A DNA stretch of 49,801 nt from a virus: the IMG/VR virus record IMGVR_UViG_3300049203_000167, positions 1 to 49,801 of that record; one strand, written 5' to 3'. The stretch's first letter is position 1. Each line of letters begins with the position of its first letter. Shown here one piece after another: positions 30,139-41,500 of the stretch. Under the pieces are notes generated by a model, which was not told the origin of the DNA, made no database searches, and saw only the letters and a program-made list of their open reading frames with translations. The translations under genes and the position numbers were made by a program.

Positions 30139-32781
30139 ATGGCGATTAGCGTTTCGACCCTCGCGAGCGGCAGTCACAGTACCGCGGGTAATAGCTTTTC
30201 TACGACCTCCATTACGCCGACAGCGAATCGGCTTTTGCTGCTGGCGGTAATGACCAGCATGGACCCGGCTACCGCGGAACCCACAAGTCCGACGGCGTCC
30301 GGCTGCGGGTTGACGTGGCAGCTGATCAGTACGAAAGGCTTCTGGCCGAATGGAGCGAACTGGAACATGCATACGCATCTGTTCCGGGCGCTCGGGCCTT
30401 CCCCGTCGACAGGTACGGTAACGGTCACGCTGCCGGGCGGAACTACGTCGGACGTAAAAGCCTGGAGTATTGTCGAGTTTAGCGGCGTGGATACTTCCGG
30501 CACGAACGGTTCTGGTGCTATTGTGCAGGCCGTGAGCGTTCGTGAAAGCAATTCCGGGACCACAACGCTGAGCAATACGCTAGCGGCTTTTTCCTCTGCG
30601 GCAAATGCAACTTATGCCTGCTGGGGCTGTTCGCAAGATACTGGTTCCGCAGTTACGTTTACGCCAGGTTCCGGCTTCACCACGCTCCATTCCGTTAATA
30701 ACACTTACGCAAAGATCTTTACTGAGTGGAAAGCCGCGAACGACACTACCTGCGACGCGACTACAAATCTTGCCGTTTACGGCAGTGGCATTGCTTTAGA
30801 GATCAAAGCGGCAACAGCAAATACGCTGACCGCCGATACCCGAACTGTAACGGTGACAGCAAATGCTGCGAACCTGGTACAACGGCGACTCACGGCCAGT
30901 GGCGGTAGTTTTACTGTAACCGGACAGGCAGCAAATCTTGTGCCGGATGAGTATACAGTTCACTTGTCGGACTTCGGCGGAGGGCCAAGCCAATCGCTGG
31001 CAACGAACCAAACAGCCTTTAACAACGCCATTGCAGATCTTGTGTCGAATGGCGGCGGACGCCTGATCTTCAATCCGGGTACGTATAGCTGTGGAAACGT
31101 CAATTCCGGTAACGCTATTTTCGATGTTACAAGCGCCAACAACATTCACATCAGCGGATATGATTGCACGCTGACTATGACCACGACGGATACCAGTACC
31201 CCGGTATTCTTCTGGATGCCTAACGCTTCGAATTCCTCTATCAGTGGTTTCCTCTTCAAGGACTTCGGAGCTGACATTACAGGAACGTCGGCAAATAAAG
31301 GCGTCATTGCGATCTACATTCCGTCATTCCAGAATTGCTCGAATTTCACCGTAAAGGACTGTTCGACCGATAATGTTACGGCGCTGGTGGATTGGGATAA
31401 AGGGGCCGGAGCTTCCACGAATAATACAGTGGAAGGCTGTTACATTAAAAACGCCTATTACGGCGTGATGATGAATACTGGTTATGGCTCTTCGAATGCA
31501 AGCCGAACCGGGATTAATATAACTTGCGAAGGCGTAAGGCGTGCGCTAATAGCTCCGGCGATAAATAACGCTAATGTCACCATTAACGCTATTGCAGTTT
31601 CCGGACAACCAGCCTCGAATGCTTTCGTTTCACCTGTAGCACGAAATGGGGAGACTTGCGCGAACGTTGACCTGACGGTTAATATGTCAGGTAACTGGAC
31701 TTCGTTCAAGACCTTTACTGACAGCAGCAATGGTGGTACGGTGCACTTGTGGCATCAAGGAACAAACTCCACTACGGTTGGCCCGAAGTACTCGAACTTC
31801 AACGTGACAATCAACGTTAATAATTTGACTGGTACGCATCCGGTGCTGGTCTGCTTTTCGCACTTTAACGATTCGAGTTTCATTGCCACAACCGCTCGGG
31901 CCTGGGAAAACGTTACCATTCAGGGTACGATCACCGGAGCGTTTTCCGGTGTGCCGATCAGGAATACGACAACCTCTACGGCATCAGGCAATTCCGTAGC
32001 GGTTTCCACTCGTATCCGCTCAGACGTTTCCGGCTTGCCGTCGTACTTCAGTTCTTTCACGCCGCCGAATCCATCCTATACGATGAATGCCGCAACGGCA
32101 AGCGTTGCCGTAAGTCCGGTAAGTGCTGCGATGCTTCGCGGGCATGTAATGCCTGCCATTCCGCGGAATGTATTGCTGACGGATTTTGCCACGCAGTTGC
32201 TTTATCACCGTCGAATGCTGGCGGACGTGTCTGCCGTAAACATTGCTGGCATTTTGGTACAGCTTGGCCATCCGCATAGAACCCTGGAAGTCACGACTGG
32301 TTCCTTTTCCGCAACCGGACAAAACGCTGAATTCCGCCGTCGGTTGCAGCTGCTGGCTGACAGTGCAGCAGTAGATGTTACCGGCTTTCCGATTTCTACG
32401 CTTTTACTGCACCTTTACACCTTTGCCGCGGAATGTACGCAGTATTTTGCCTTCACCCCTGATGCGATTCTGCGACATTCGAACAGCGGTAATGTAACAT
32501 CGCAGCCTGCCGTACGCGAAGAAGGTTTTCGCTACTTGCCGTCACAACCTCCGCAAGGAGTCACTACGGATGAGGCACTGCGGTGGGTATTGCAAGAGCT
32601 CGAAAGAGCTAGTATTGTGATGAACAACCTAGCGGATGGCAAAACCATTACGCTACACGAGCCGCCAAGCAAACTCGTCGATGGCATGATAAGGAAAGCA
32701 GATGGAACAAACTGGAACCCCGGAGCAGGCGCCGGAACTTACGTCTACGATGCCGGAACAAACACCTGGACCAAACTCTGA
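30139..32781 (+). CDS. Tail spike with beta-helix, 880 aa
   Basis: Residues 1-220 form a beta-sandwich head. Residues 222-272 hold repeats of the form GSFTVTGQAANL. Residues 275-650 look like a right-handed parallel beta-helix of pectate-lyase type (FNNAIADLVSNGGGRLIFNP, then short Asn/Ser-rich turns). Residues 690-770 bring the GSFSATGQ repeat back (TTGSFSATGQNAEFRRRLQL). The C-terminus holds a helix (ALRWVLQELERASIVMNNLA) and a trimer-like tail. It is probably a receptor-binding depolymerase. No catalytic residue is certain. Confidence 0.7.
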   Translation: MAISVSTLASGSHSTAGNSFSTTSITPTANRLLLLAVMTSMDPATAEPTSPTASGCGLTWQLISTKGFWPNGANWNMHTHLFRALGPSPSTGTVTVTLPGGTTSDVKAWSIVEFSGVDTSGTNGSGAIVQAVSVRESNSGTTTLSNTLAAFSSAANATYACWGCSQDTGSAVTFTPGSGFTTLHSVNNTYAKIFTEWKAANDTTCDATTNLAVYGSGIALEIKAATANTLTADTRTVTVTANAANLVQRRLTASGGSFTVTGQAANLVPDEYTVHLSDFGGGPSQSLATNQTAFNNAIADLVSNGGGRLIFNPGTYSCGNVNSGNAIFDVTSANNIHISGYDCTLTMTTTDTSTPVFFWMPNASNSSISGFLFKDFGADITGTSANKGVIAIYIPSFQNCSNFTVKDCSTDNVTALVDWDKGAGASTNNTVEGCYIKNAYYGVMMNTGYGSSNASRTGINITCEGVRRALIAPAINNANVTINAIAVSGQPASNAFVSPVARNGETCANVDLTVNMSGNWTSFKTFTDSSNGGTVHLWHQGTNSTTVGPKYSNFNVTINVNNLTGTHPVLVCFSHFNDSSFIATTARAWENVTIQGTITGAFSGVPIRNTTTSTASGNSVAVSTRIRSDVSGLPSYFSSFTPPNPSYTMNAATASVAVSPVSAAMLRGHVMPAIPRNVLLTDFATQLLYHRRMLADVSAVNIAGILVQLGHPHRTLEVTTGSFSATGQNAEFRRRLQLLADSAAVDVTGFPISTLLLHLYTFAAECTQYFAFTPDAILRHSNSGNVTSQPAVREEGFRYLPSQPPQGVTTDEALRWVLQELERASIVMNNLADGKTITLHEPPSKLVDGMIRKADGTNWNPGAGAGTYVYDAGTNTWTKL

Positions 32782-33199
32782 ACTGGCGCACATTGATCCG
32801 GACAGGCTGGAAGTTCTGTACTGGATCAGGCAGATTGCGAACGGGGATCACTATGCGGAAAAGTGCATGTGTGCGTTCTGGGACTTCAACCACGTTTTTG
32901 ACGACCTGGTGGATCAGGACAAGCCGGTGACGATTGAGCAGGCAGGAGCAGCACTGGCCGCGTTCGTGAGCGAAATTTCACTAAACCCGTTCTGGCAGAA
33001 GTGGTCGTGGCATCTGATGCCGCTTTACCTGTCCTGCATCAATCGCTGGATTGACGGGGAGACCTGGCCGGACAAAAAGCAGGCGGCGGTGATTCGCTGC
33101 GGCGATGTTGACTTCATGCTGCAGTTTGCATACTGTACCGGTGGCTGGGATCATTTGCGCGCCTGTCGGGCTGCGCGTACCTACGATAAGGAGGATTGA
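32702..33199 (+). CDS. Conserved phage protein, 165 aa, start nested in the spike gene
   Basis: The ATG at 32702 lies 80 bases inside the spike gene in another frame, with AAGGAAAG before it. Disordered Pro/Glu-rich start, then a helical domain: CAFWDFNHVFDDLVDQDKPV, NPFWQKWSWHLMPLYL and CGDVDFMLQFAYCTGGWDHL. I have seen similar proteins in podophages; the D-x-x-D helices recall all-helical synthase folds, but no function is known. Confidence 0.65.
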   Translation: MEQTGTPEQAPELTSTMPEQTPGPNSELAHIDPDRLEVLYWIRQIANGDHYAEKCMCAFWDFNHVFDDLVDQDKPVTIEQAGAALAAFVSEISLNPFWQKWSWHLMPLYLSCINRWIDGETWPDKKQAAVIRCGDVDFMLQFAYCTGGWDHLRACRAARTYDKED

Positions 33200-33200
33200 A

Positions 33201-34031
33201 ATGGGACTGTATTCGAGCGGCGGCGGTACGCAGACCAGCACCACGAAAGTGGAATATACGCCGGAGGAACAAGCCGCGCGAAATCGGATCTTCAGCGAAG
33301 CCGGAAGCACCTTTGACAATGCCAAGGCGATGAATGGCCAGATGGGCTATACGGGTCCTCGGCCTGTCGGCCCGAGTGGCGAAACGCAAGCGTCGTGGCA
33401 ACTTGGCGCGAATGCTGCGCAGCGTACGCAGAGCATTGCCGACAAGATGGAAGGGGCGAACGATTTCGGGCTGAGTAGCGCCCTGTACGCGGAATCGAAC
33501 CCGTACCTGCAAAGTGCCATTCGCGCGGCGCAGCGGCCGGTGGTGGAGCAGTTCACCGATGCCGGTGGGGTGCTGAGCGCGATTCGGAACAGCAGCGTGG
33601 CAAACGGTACCTTTGGCGGATCGCGGCAGGGCATCGCGGAAGGTCTGGCCATGCGCTCGTTGCAGGACAAGCTCGGCGACATTTCCGCTACCATGTCGAA
33701 TGATAACTATAAGGTGGCAATGGCGCAGCGGAGTGACGCGATTAAAAACGCACCGATGCTCGCGATGCTCAACCAGATCCCGGCGCAAATGTTTTCACAG
33801 ATGGGGCAGCAACGCGAAGGCTATCAGGCAGACGCGGAAAACTACGATGCAAATGCTCGGGAGTTTCTGCGCTCTGGTATGTGGGAGCCGCTTGGCAATC
33901 TGGCGAATATTATTTACGGCGGCAGCAACGGAACGCAGACTACAACGTCGAGCATTCCGAAGCAAAACAATACAGGGCAGGTTCTCGGCTCGCTCGGTAG
34001 CGCCGCCCTCATGGCAATGATGTTTAGTTAA
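33201..34031 (+). CDS. Internal virion / ejection protein, 276 aa
   Basis: AAGGAGG precedes MGLYSSGGG at 33201. The central helices (FGGSRQGIAEGLAMRSLQDK, QIPAQMFSQMGQQREGYQ) and Gly/Ser-rich start are the form of small internal proteins ejected before DNA in podophages. First of four genes that end in the giant protein. Function inferred from context. Confidence 0.6.
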   Translation: MGLYSSGGGTQTSTTKVEYTPEEQAARNRIFSEAGSTFDNAKAMNGQMGYTGPRPVGPSGETQASWQLGANAAQRTQSIADKMEGANDFGLSSALYAESNPYLQSAIRAAQRPVVEQFTDAGGVLSAIRNSSVANGTFGGSRQGIAEGLAMRSLQDKLGDISATMSNDNYKVAMAQRSDAIKNAPMLAMLNQIPAQMFSQMGQQREGYQADAENYDANAREFLRSGMWEPLGNLANIIYGGSNGTQTTTSSIPKQNNTGQVLGSLGSAALMAMMFS

Positions 34032-34041
34032 GGAGAATCAC

Positions 34042-34485
34042 ATGGCACCTTTTGACCCGAATTCGCTGGCCGGTATTCTCGGAATGCAGAATGCACAAGC
34101 CGCACCGATCGCACCGCTGGGCATGAAACCTCCGTTCGACACCGGGGTTACGCCTGGCTTCGTCGGCATTAACGGACAGGGGCTTACCGGCGCAGAGCTG
34201 CCAGGGCTCGAAGGTTTGAGCCAGATACCCGGCCACGACACTATGATGGGTGCCGCGCAGGCTGGCAATGGCGCGGACCTGAAACTAGGCGGGGCATCGG
34301 GAGCAGGCCCAATGGCAGCCATTCTCGGAATGGAGGCTCTGAAGGCTCTTTCGTCTCCGCCGCCACAACAGCAGGTGCCACATGGAAGCACAAGTGCTGC
34401 GCCGCGTGGGCAGCAGGTCAGCGTGAAGGGCGCGCGAGAAGCGTTGCCGGTTAACTCGCGCAAAGGCACGATTGGAGGTCAGTAA
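34042..34485 (+). CDS. Hypothetical internal-region protein, 147 aa
   Basis: Low-complexity, Gly/Pro/Ala-rich, with a helical centre (GAGPMAAILGMEALKALSS). AAGGAG before the ATG and a TAATG overlap with the next gene. It may be a virion-associated or assembly protein; no family recognised. Confidence 0.6.
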   Translation: MAPFDPNSLAGILGMQNAQAAPIAPLGMKPPFDTGVTPGFVGINGQGLTGAELPGLEGLSQIPGHDTMMGAAQAGNGADLKLGGASGAGPMAAILGMEALKALSSPPPQQQVPHGSTSAAPRGQQVSVKGAREALPVNSRKGTIGGQ

Positions 34486-35537
34486 TGGAAACGTTCGATC
34501 AAGTCGTACCAGGTCTGGCACAGCTACTCGGCGGTCCGAAACCGGAACAACAGGAACCCGGCATGGCTGATATTGTCCAGCCGCAGGGTCCTGGGTTACT
34601 CGAGCGCGGGCAATCGGCGGTGCAGGCAAATCCAATGCTGAGCCAAATTGCCCTGCATACAATGCTGGCTCTGGCGCAAGGGCATAACCTCGGCGGGGCC
34701 ATTGCTAACGGTGGCCGTGCTGCACTCATGATGCAGGCACAACAAAAGCTGGATCAGGAGAACCAGGCCAAAATTACCCGCGAGCAAGGGAATAAAGATC
34801 GCGAGTATGGTATGCAGGAAAAGCGGCTTGGACTCGAGGAAAAGCGTACAGGCTACGAAGAACAGCGGCTCGGGAATGAAACGAAACGCTTGGGCTTTGA
34901 AGCACAGCGTGTTGCAAACGATACGAAGAATACTGAAAGTGTCGTTGCGAATCGGGCTGTGCAGACGAAGAAAACTGAGCAGGAAGTGGATCAGAACTCG
35001 CAGACCTTCGGGCTGAAGAAAGATCAGCTACGGGCCGAGATCGCCAGGATTCAGGAGCAAATTGCCAGCTCGAAGGATCAGACCAAGACTCGGGCGCTGC
35101 AACGGCAACTTGACGGCGTGAAGTTGAAATATGCTGATGCCGACATTTCCTCACAAATCGAAGCGCGGCAGGTGAGCTCGACCGGCAAGGCACTGGACAA
35201 TGAAGCGCAGGGATTGAAGAACGATGCTTTCCGTTCGGCTCCTCCGGAAGCGCAACAAGCTGGAGCCACCGGCGTGAAGGGCGGAAAAGCTCCGAAGAGT
35301 ACAAGCGAACGCTTTGCCGATTTTGTTCGCTATAACGGGGATTTCTACCTGGATGAAAAAACTGGTCGGCCCGATATGGCCAGGATGGAAGCAGACTTCT
35401 ATCGGCAAGAAAGTGTCGGTGGGGCGCAAAAACCTGCGGCCGGCAACGATGTACAGGCGCAATTCGACGCAGCCTTTAATGCGGCGAAATCTGGTGAAGT
35501 GTTTCGAGTGAACGGCAAAATCTATAGGAAGCCATAA
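34485..35537 (+). CDS. Coiled-coil internal virion protein, 350 aa
   Basis: Residues 85-240 are one long charged coiled coil with a short imperfect repeat: EKRLGLEEKRTGYEEQRLG, then NETKRLGFEAQR. The N-terminal part has a helical hydrophobic stretch (QIALHTMLALAQGHNLGGAI) and the C-terminal part is a small domain ending FRVNGKIYRKP. Size and form fit a middle ejection protein of podophages, the partner of the giant gene product that follows in TAATG overlap. Confidence 0.65.
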   Translation: METFDQVVPGLAQLLGGPKPEQQEPGMADIVQPQGPGLLERGQSAVQANPMLSQIALHTMLALAQGHNLGGAIANGGRAALMMQAQQKLDQENQAKITREQGNKDREYGMQEKRLGLEEKRTGYEEQRLGNETKRLGFEAQRVANDTKNTESVVANRAVQTKKTEQEVDQNSQTFGLKKDQLRAEIARIQEQIASSKDQTKTRALQRQLDGVKLKYADADISSQIEARQVSSTGKALDNEAQGLKNDAFRSAPPEAQQAGATGVKGGKAPKSTSERFADFVRYNGDFYLDEKTGRPDMARMEADFYRQESVGGAQKPAAGNDVQAQFDAAFNAAKSGEVFRVNGKIYRKP

Positions 35538-38500
35538 TGGAACTCAATACTCGCGGGGCGACTCTCGTCGGAGAGGCCCCTGATGCACCGCAGGAACTTG
35601 ACCTGCGCGGAGCCACCGAAGTCCAGGTCAATGAGCCTGGATTTTTAACTTCGGTGCGGCGCGGCATGGCCCAGAGCAAAGCCGCCTTGAACATCGCGGA
35701 GCAAAGCGGCAGTGCGCAAATGTACGATGCGCTGGATAAGCTTGAGCGTGACGGCGATACGCCGGAGGCGCAGGAGCTGGCAAAGCGAGATCCCCTGTTC
35801 GCGAACCACTATAATTTGTGGAAGGCGAAAGGCAAGGATCCTGCCGTGATTGCGCAGTTGAAGGCGCAACAGACAGCGACGATCGAGCAGAATACCCGGA
35901 ACATGCGGGAGGCTGCGGCTACGACGGAATTGAATCCCCCGAGCCCTGAGTATGAGGAGTTTCAAAAGGCTGACGGTTTCGCTGATGCGTTCAGTAAACT
36001 AGGCAAGGCACCTATTTCCACGGCAGTTCAAGTTGCGGCCGAATCCCTCGGGCAGCAGGCTCCGGCACTGCCGGTTATGGCAGCGGCAGGCGTGACTGGC
36101 GGACCGGGAGCACTGGCCGGTGCCGCTGGTATTTCGAGCTTTGTGCAAGAGCGCATGGGCGCGGAAGCGCAGGCACTGGCCGAAGCTGGCGTTGACCCGA
36201 ATGATACGCAGGCGCTTATCCGCTACTATAACTCCCCGGAGTTTAAGCAGAAGCAAGCCGAGGGCACGAAAAAGGCTGCGGTTGTCGGAGCCTTTGACGC
36301 GGCTACTGCGGGTATGGCAGGTACGGCACTGGCGAAGAAACCGCTTGGAAACCTTGCGGCGCAGACAGGGGTGCAAATGGTCGGAGGCGCCGGCGGAGAG
36401 GTTGCCGGGTCCCTTGCTGCGGGGCAGGAGGTCAATGCTCCTTCGGTGATCAGCGAGGCGATTGGTGAGATTCCTAGTGCAGGTTTTGACGTTGGCACTA
36501 TGGCCGCGCGCAAGGCACTGAACGCAACACTGCTGAATCGGGTGGCGGACGAGAAGCTGAAGGAAGCGGAGATCGGCCTGAACACGGAGCAGGAACGGAC
36601 AGTCGACGATGTTGTCGGAGCGGCGCACAAGCAGAAACTGACCCCGCTGCAATCGAAGATCTTCTTGAAGGCCGCCGAGATGGGGGTGGATGCCAAGGCG
36701 GCGTTGACAATCGCTGGCATCGAAAGCAGCTTCGATCCGAACGCGAAGAATCCGGATTCGAGTGCTCATGGCCTTTTCCAGTTGATCGATTCGACCTGGA
36801 ACGGCGTGGGCGGAGGCGACCGGAGCAACCTGGACTTGCAGATTGTGAACGGGCTGAAGAGCATTGCCGCCACGCAAACTGCACTCGAGGCCCAGCTCGG
36901 CCGGAAGATCTCAAGCGAAGAGCTATACATGGGGCATTTACTTGGGCCGAAGGGCGCGGCAATTGCTATTCGCGCCGACGTGAATGATCCTCAAGGAGCC
37001 TTCCTCGACACCGTGAAAAAGTGGGACAAGGTAAACGCTGACACCATTGTAGCGGCGAACGGACTGAAAGGCCTGACGAACGAGCAGGCTCTGCGCAAGA
37101 TCGAGGGGATGTACCTGCGCAAGTCAAATGCCCTCGGCAATAACGAACAACTGAACCGCAAGGTCAAGGCCAGCCGTGATGCTGATGCCGCGCCAAGCGA
37201 GGACATTACCGGCCTGGACGCAACGGACGAAAACCTGGGCGTCGAGGACATTGACGCTATGCTGGCAAGCGTGGAAGACCAGCCCGTCACGGAAGCTGAT
37301 CGGATCGCGGCACAGGCGGAAGACAGCCTAACGAAAGTCCAGGACGGGGCAGACTCGCAGGCCGTAGCGGAAGCAGCGCTGCTGAACGACAGTGCCGTGG
37401 ACGTTGAGGAAGTTGCGCCGACGCTGATGGAAGAAAATCCTCGGTTGCCGCGAGACCTCTCGGGCGCTTCTCCGCGCTTCGGCTTCGGCAAAGATTTATT
37501 TTCGCTGGAGTTTGCCAGTGACGTTGATCGTGCCGCTTACATCATTGCAAACAATGCTCGCCGATCGGAGCGCGATGCGGATTTCCTTAGCTTCGTTATG
37601 AAGCATACAGGAATGAATGAGGACGAGGCTCGCGAGTATGGCAAGGGGCTGCGGCAGCAAATTAAGGAAATGGCGAAGGAGGCCCAGAGCGGAACCGAAC
37701 GCTTGCTGAAAATCGGCGACGCAAAACGGGCAGAAAGCTGGGTGAGCCTCGACGAAGCGGGAACGCGAGTAAAGTACGAAAACCCGAACGACACTTATAC
37801 GAACGCCATTCATAAGGCCCCAAGGCTTGACGGGCAGGGTACGCTGGAAGATACGCCGATCCAGGCCGGGGAGGTTGTAGCCGTCGGCGTCGATAGCGCG
37901 CATACGCCTTATGAGTACATGGGCGCAATGCAGCAGACATTGCAAGACGTTATTTCCCGCTTTGCCCCGACAGCGCGAGTTGCCCTGACGTTCTTTACTG
38001 AGGCCAAAGGGCGGGTAAGTTCTATGACGCCGAAGAGCAATATCGGCGTGCGGAACAAGAGCGCTAAAGCCCGTGGCCTGTACCAAATCAACATGAGGAA
38101 TGCAACGGGGCTGACGAGCGAAGTTCGCGACGGCACGAAGAATCCGACAACGCAGCGGAAGATCACCTATGCCGCGTTCCACGAAGCTGGACACGTGATC
38201 GCACTGGAACAAATGGTGAAGAATTTTCCGCCGGCATTGCGCGAGAAGTTCATGAACCTCGGAGTGGATGAGTACTTCACGGAAGAGGAATTCGCGCAAA
38301 TGGCTCCGGAACAGGCGAACGTGCTGCGCGAATACAATGAATTGAAATGGCAGACGCTGAATAATCCGGCCTTTACAGCGGAGCAATTTGCACTGGCGTG
38401 GCTCAGCCCCTGGAAGTTGGGGCACGGCGCAGGTACGCGACAAGGGCTCTTTTCGTTCGTGAAGCTGTACATGGGCCAAGATACGGTACAGCGCCTGCGT

Positions 38501-41500
38501 GATCCGGCGGCGAAATTCGCACTGGAAATGAACGCGAAAAGCAACATCCTGTCGCCGGAAGAATACATGGCAGAACAGTTCTCGCGTTACGCGTTCAGCA
38601 CCGGAATGGCCGAAACAAGTCCGCTTTCCCGCACGTTCTTCCAGCGGGCACTTGACACTTTGCGGGCGTTCTTTAAGCGCATGAAGGTAGAGGGCTTGGT
38701 GAAGCCCGGAGTGGCGTTCGCCGAATGGGTTGATAGCCTTTCTACGATTGGAGCTGAATTGCCGAATAAGGCGCTACCGGAACGCGAGGCTGTAGATGTG
38801 GTGCCGGTTAAGGTGAAACCGAAGCTCAAGGCGAAAGCGGCACTGCCGGAAACGAAGCCGGAAGACAAGCCGATCATGCCTCCGCCTGCGCACAAGAAGA
38901 ACGAAAAGATGATTGCGGTTGCTCGTGGGCAGGACTACACGGAAAAGCAGAACGCGAACTTCCTGTTGCTACGCACGAACCTGGCCTTCGTCATGAAGGA
39001 CGACCCGAAAGTGTTTCAACACTGGATGGACCTCGTTCGCAACAATCGGCTGGAAGACTTCCGTGATGAGGTGGCCGGGTACATCGACGAAGACTGGGCG
39101 GATGAAAAGGTGCGTTACGATACTGACGCGCCGGAATATGAAAGCTGGCGGGAGGTCGAGGCGCAACTGGAAAAGGCAGTGCCGAAGCGTGCCGGGCTTA
39201 AAAAGTGGTTCGGAAACGGACTGCGGAAATTAAGCGATGCTAAGTACTTCGCCATGACCCTGGAGCAAATGGCCTTTCGCTGGCCGGAGGTTGCAGGCCT
39301 TCAGGCTCTGGCCTACATGAAAACAAACTATAAGGCCTTTAAAGCCAGGCTGGAATTGAAGGGGATCGAGGCCACTACGAAGTGGGGCAAGCTCGGGAAA
39401 GAACAGCACGGAAGGCTGGAAGCGGCAATGCGAGAAGAGCATCTGCAAGGGAAACACTTTGCCGGGGTGCAGGAGGTGAACGGTACCATTCGCTTCGTGC
39501 CATCGGAGGAACTGGCAGCTTATGCGACGCTGAAGGGCCTCGAGCCGGAAACAATCGAAATCTGGCTGGATGTCAAGAATGCCCACATTGCTCATATGAA
39601 TGCGCTGCAGAATAGCATCGCGAAGAAAATGAGGGCACGCTATAAAGGGCGGCCGGCGACGCTGAAAGTGAAGCTGCACGAACTCGCAGAACAGTTTCGG
39701 CAGATCCGGGCGGAACCCTTCTTGCCGCAAACACGCTTTGGCGAGTATGCTATTCGCGTGACGGAAGATACACTGGACGGTCCGAAGGTTGTACACGTGG
39801 AGTTCTTTGAAAGTGCTGCGATGCGTGACGAGGCAATGGAGCAGCTAAAAAAGGTAGCAGGAAAGCGCAAAGTACAGGCGGCACACTATAAGATGACGAC
39901 GAGTATTTTGCGTACACTGCCCGTGGAGCTGCTTGGAACGTATGCGCAGGAACTGGAGTTGACGGCGCAGGAACGGAAGGAACTGCGGGACATTGCAGAT
40001 GCGACCACGCGCAATAAAACCACCAGGAAGTATTCAAGTCAACTTGCCGGCATCACTGGCGCGAACAAAGATCTGATGCGGAACTTTGCTGACTTTATGT
40101 GGCATAGCGCGAATAACATCGCGAAACTGCATTACCGCAGCGAGATGAAACGGGCGGTGCTGCAAATCGAGGCGGATATGTTTGCGGCGGCCGAGGACGG
40201 GGATATTCAGTTCCATGACGAACTGCGGAAGGTTTGGAACTTTGCAGACCGCTATGTCGATCACATGATGAGCCCGACGGACGAATGGCAGACGGTACGC
40301 AGCTTTGTGGTGCTGCATCAGCTGTGGGGGAACATCAAGACGGCGGTTGCCAATCTGGGTTCGTTGCACGCTGTTTGGGCACTGGCCGCCACGCAGCAGG
40401 GTACAGTGAAGGGGACGGCACGGAACCTGACGGTGATTGCAAAGGCGGTAGCGGACCAGTTTAATAGCGTGACGAATCGGGTCCTACGGTCACAAAAGGA
40501 AGGCGGACAGGTCTGGGGGCCGGATACGCGCTGGGCGCTGGATCAAGCAAAGCAAGATGGGCTGCTGGACGAAAGCTTCGCAGCGCAGCTGGCCCAGTTC
40601 GCAAACTCGAGTACGCTGTCGCGCTTGAACTTCCAGCACGGCGATTCGGTTTATAAGCGCTTCGTTTGGATGGGGATGCAACCGCAGCACCTCATCGAAA
40701 GTTACGTGCGACGTGTTTCGCTTGTCACGCAGTTTGAAAATTACCTGCGGGCCGGTCAGACGAAAGAACAGGCCTATGCGAAAGCGCGGCGTGATACGTA
40801 CCTGACGCAAGGCGATAACAGCTTGCTTAACCGTCCGGAATTTATGCGCGGCAAGTACGGAGTGTTCCTCATCTATTACGGGTACATTCAGAATCAACTG
40901 TACCTGCTAAGCGGTGCCGAGGAGCGTGCGCGGAACTATCAGGAAGCGATGATTGAAGGCAGAACCGAAGGCATGAACCGGACGGAAGCTCGCGGCAAGT
41001 ACTTTAAAACGCACAAGATCGCAGGCGAAACCACGAAGATGTGGCTGGCGTACCTGATGCTTGGCGGCCTGATGGGCTTGCCTGGCGCGGAAGACCTCGA
41101 TAACGTTCTGGAGTATCTAGCCAAAAAGTTCTTCGGTACGCGCTTTAGCCTCAAAGAGTACGCATACAAGCTGGCCGCGACGATCAGCGAGGAAGCAAGT
41201 GCCTTCGGCGTGGACGTGAATCCGCGGAGCGTAGTGCACGGAACCTTTGCCGACTTCAGCCTGCTGGGCATCACGCCTTCAATTGACATGAGCAGCTCGC
41301 TCGGACTCGGGCAAGTGGTTCCCGGCGCAGGCGGCTTTGGCGATCCGAATGCCCCTCGCGGCATCGTGAAGAGTATGGGGCCGGTAGGCGGCTTTGCGAC
41401 GAACATCTGGGAAGCCGCTTTCAGCGATGATCCAGCGAAACGCCTGAACTTCCTACCGAATACGGTAAAGGGTATTACGCGGGCGGTGGATGACTGGCGG

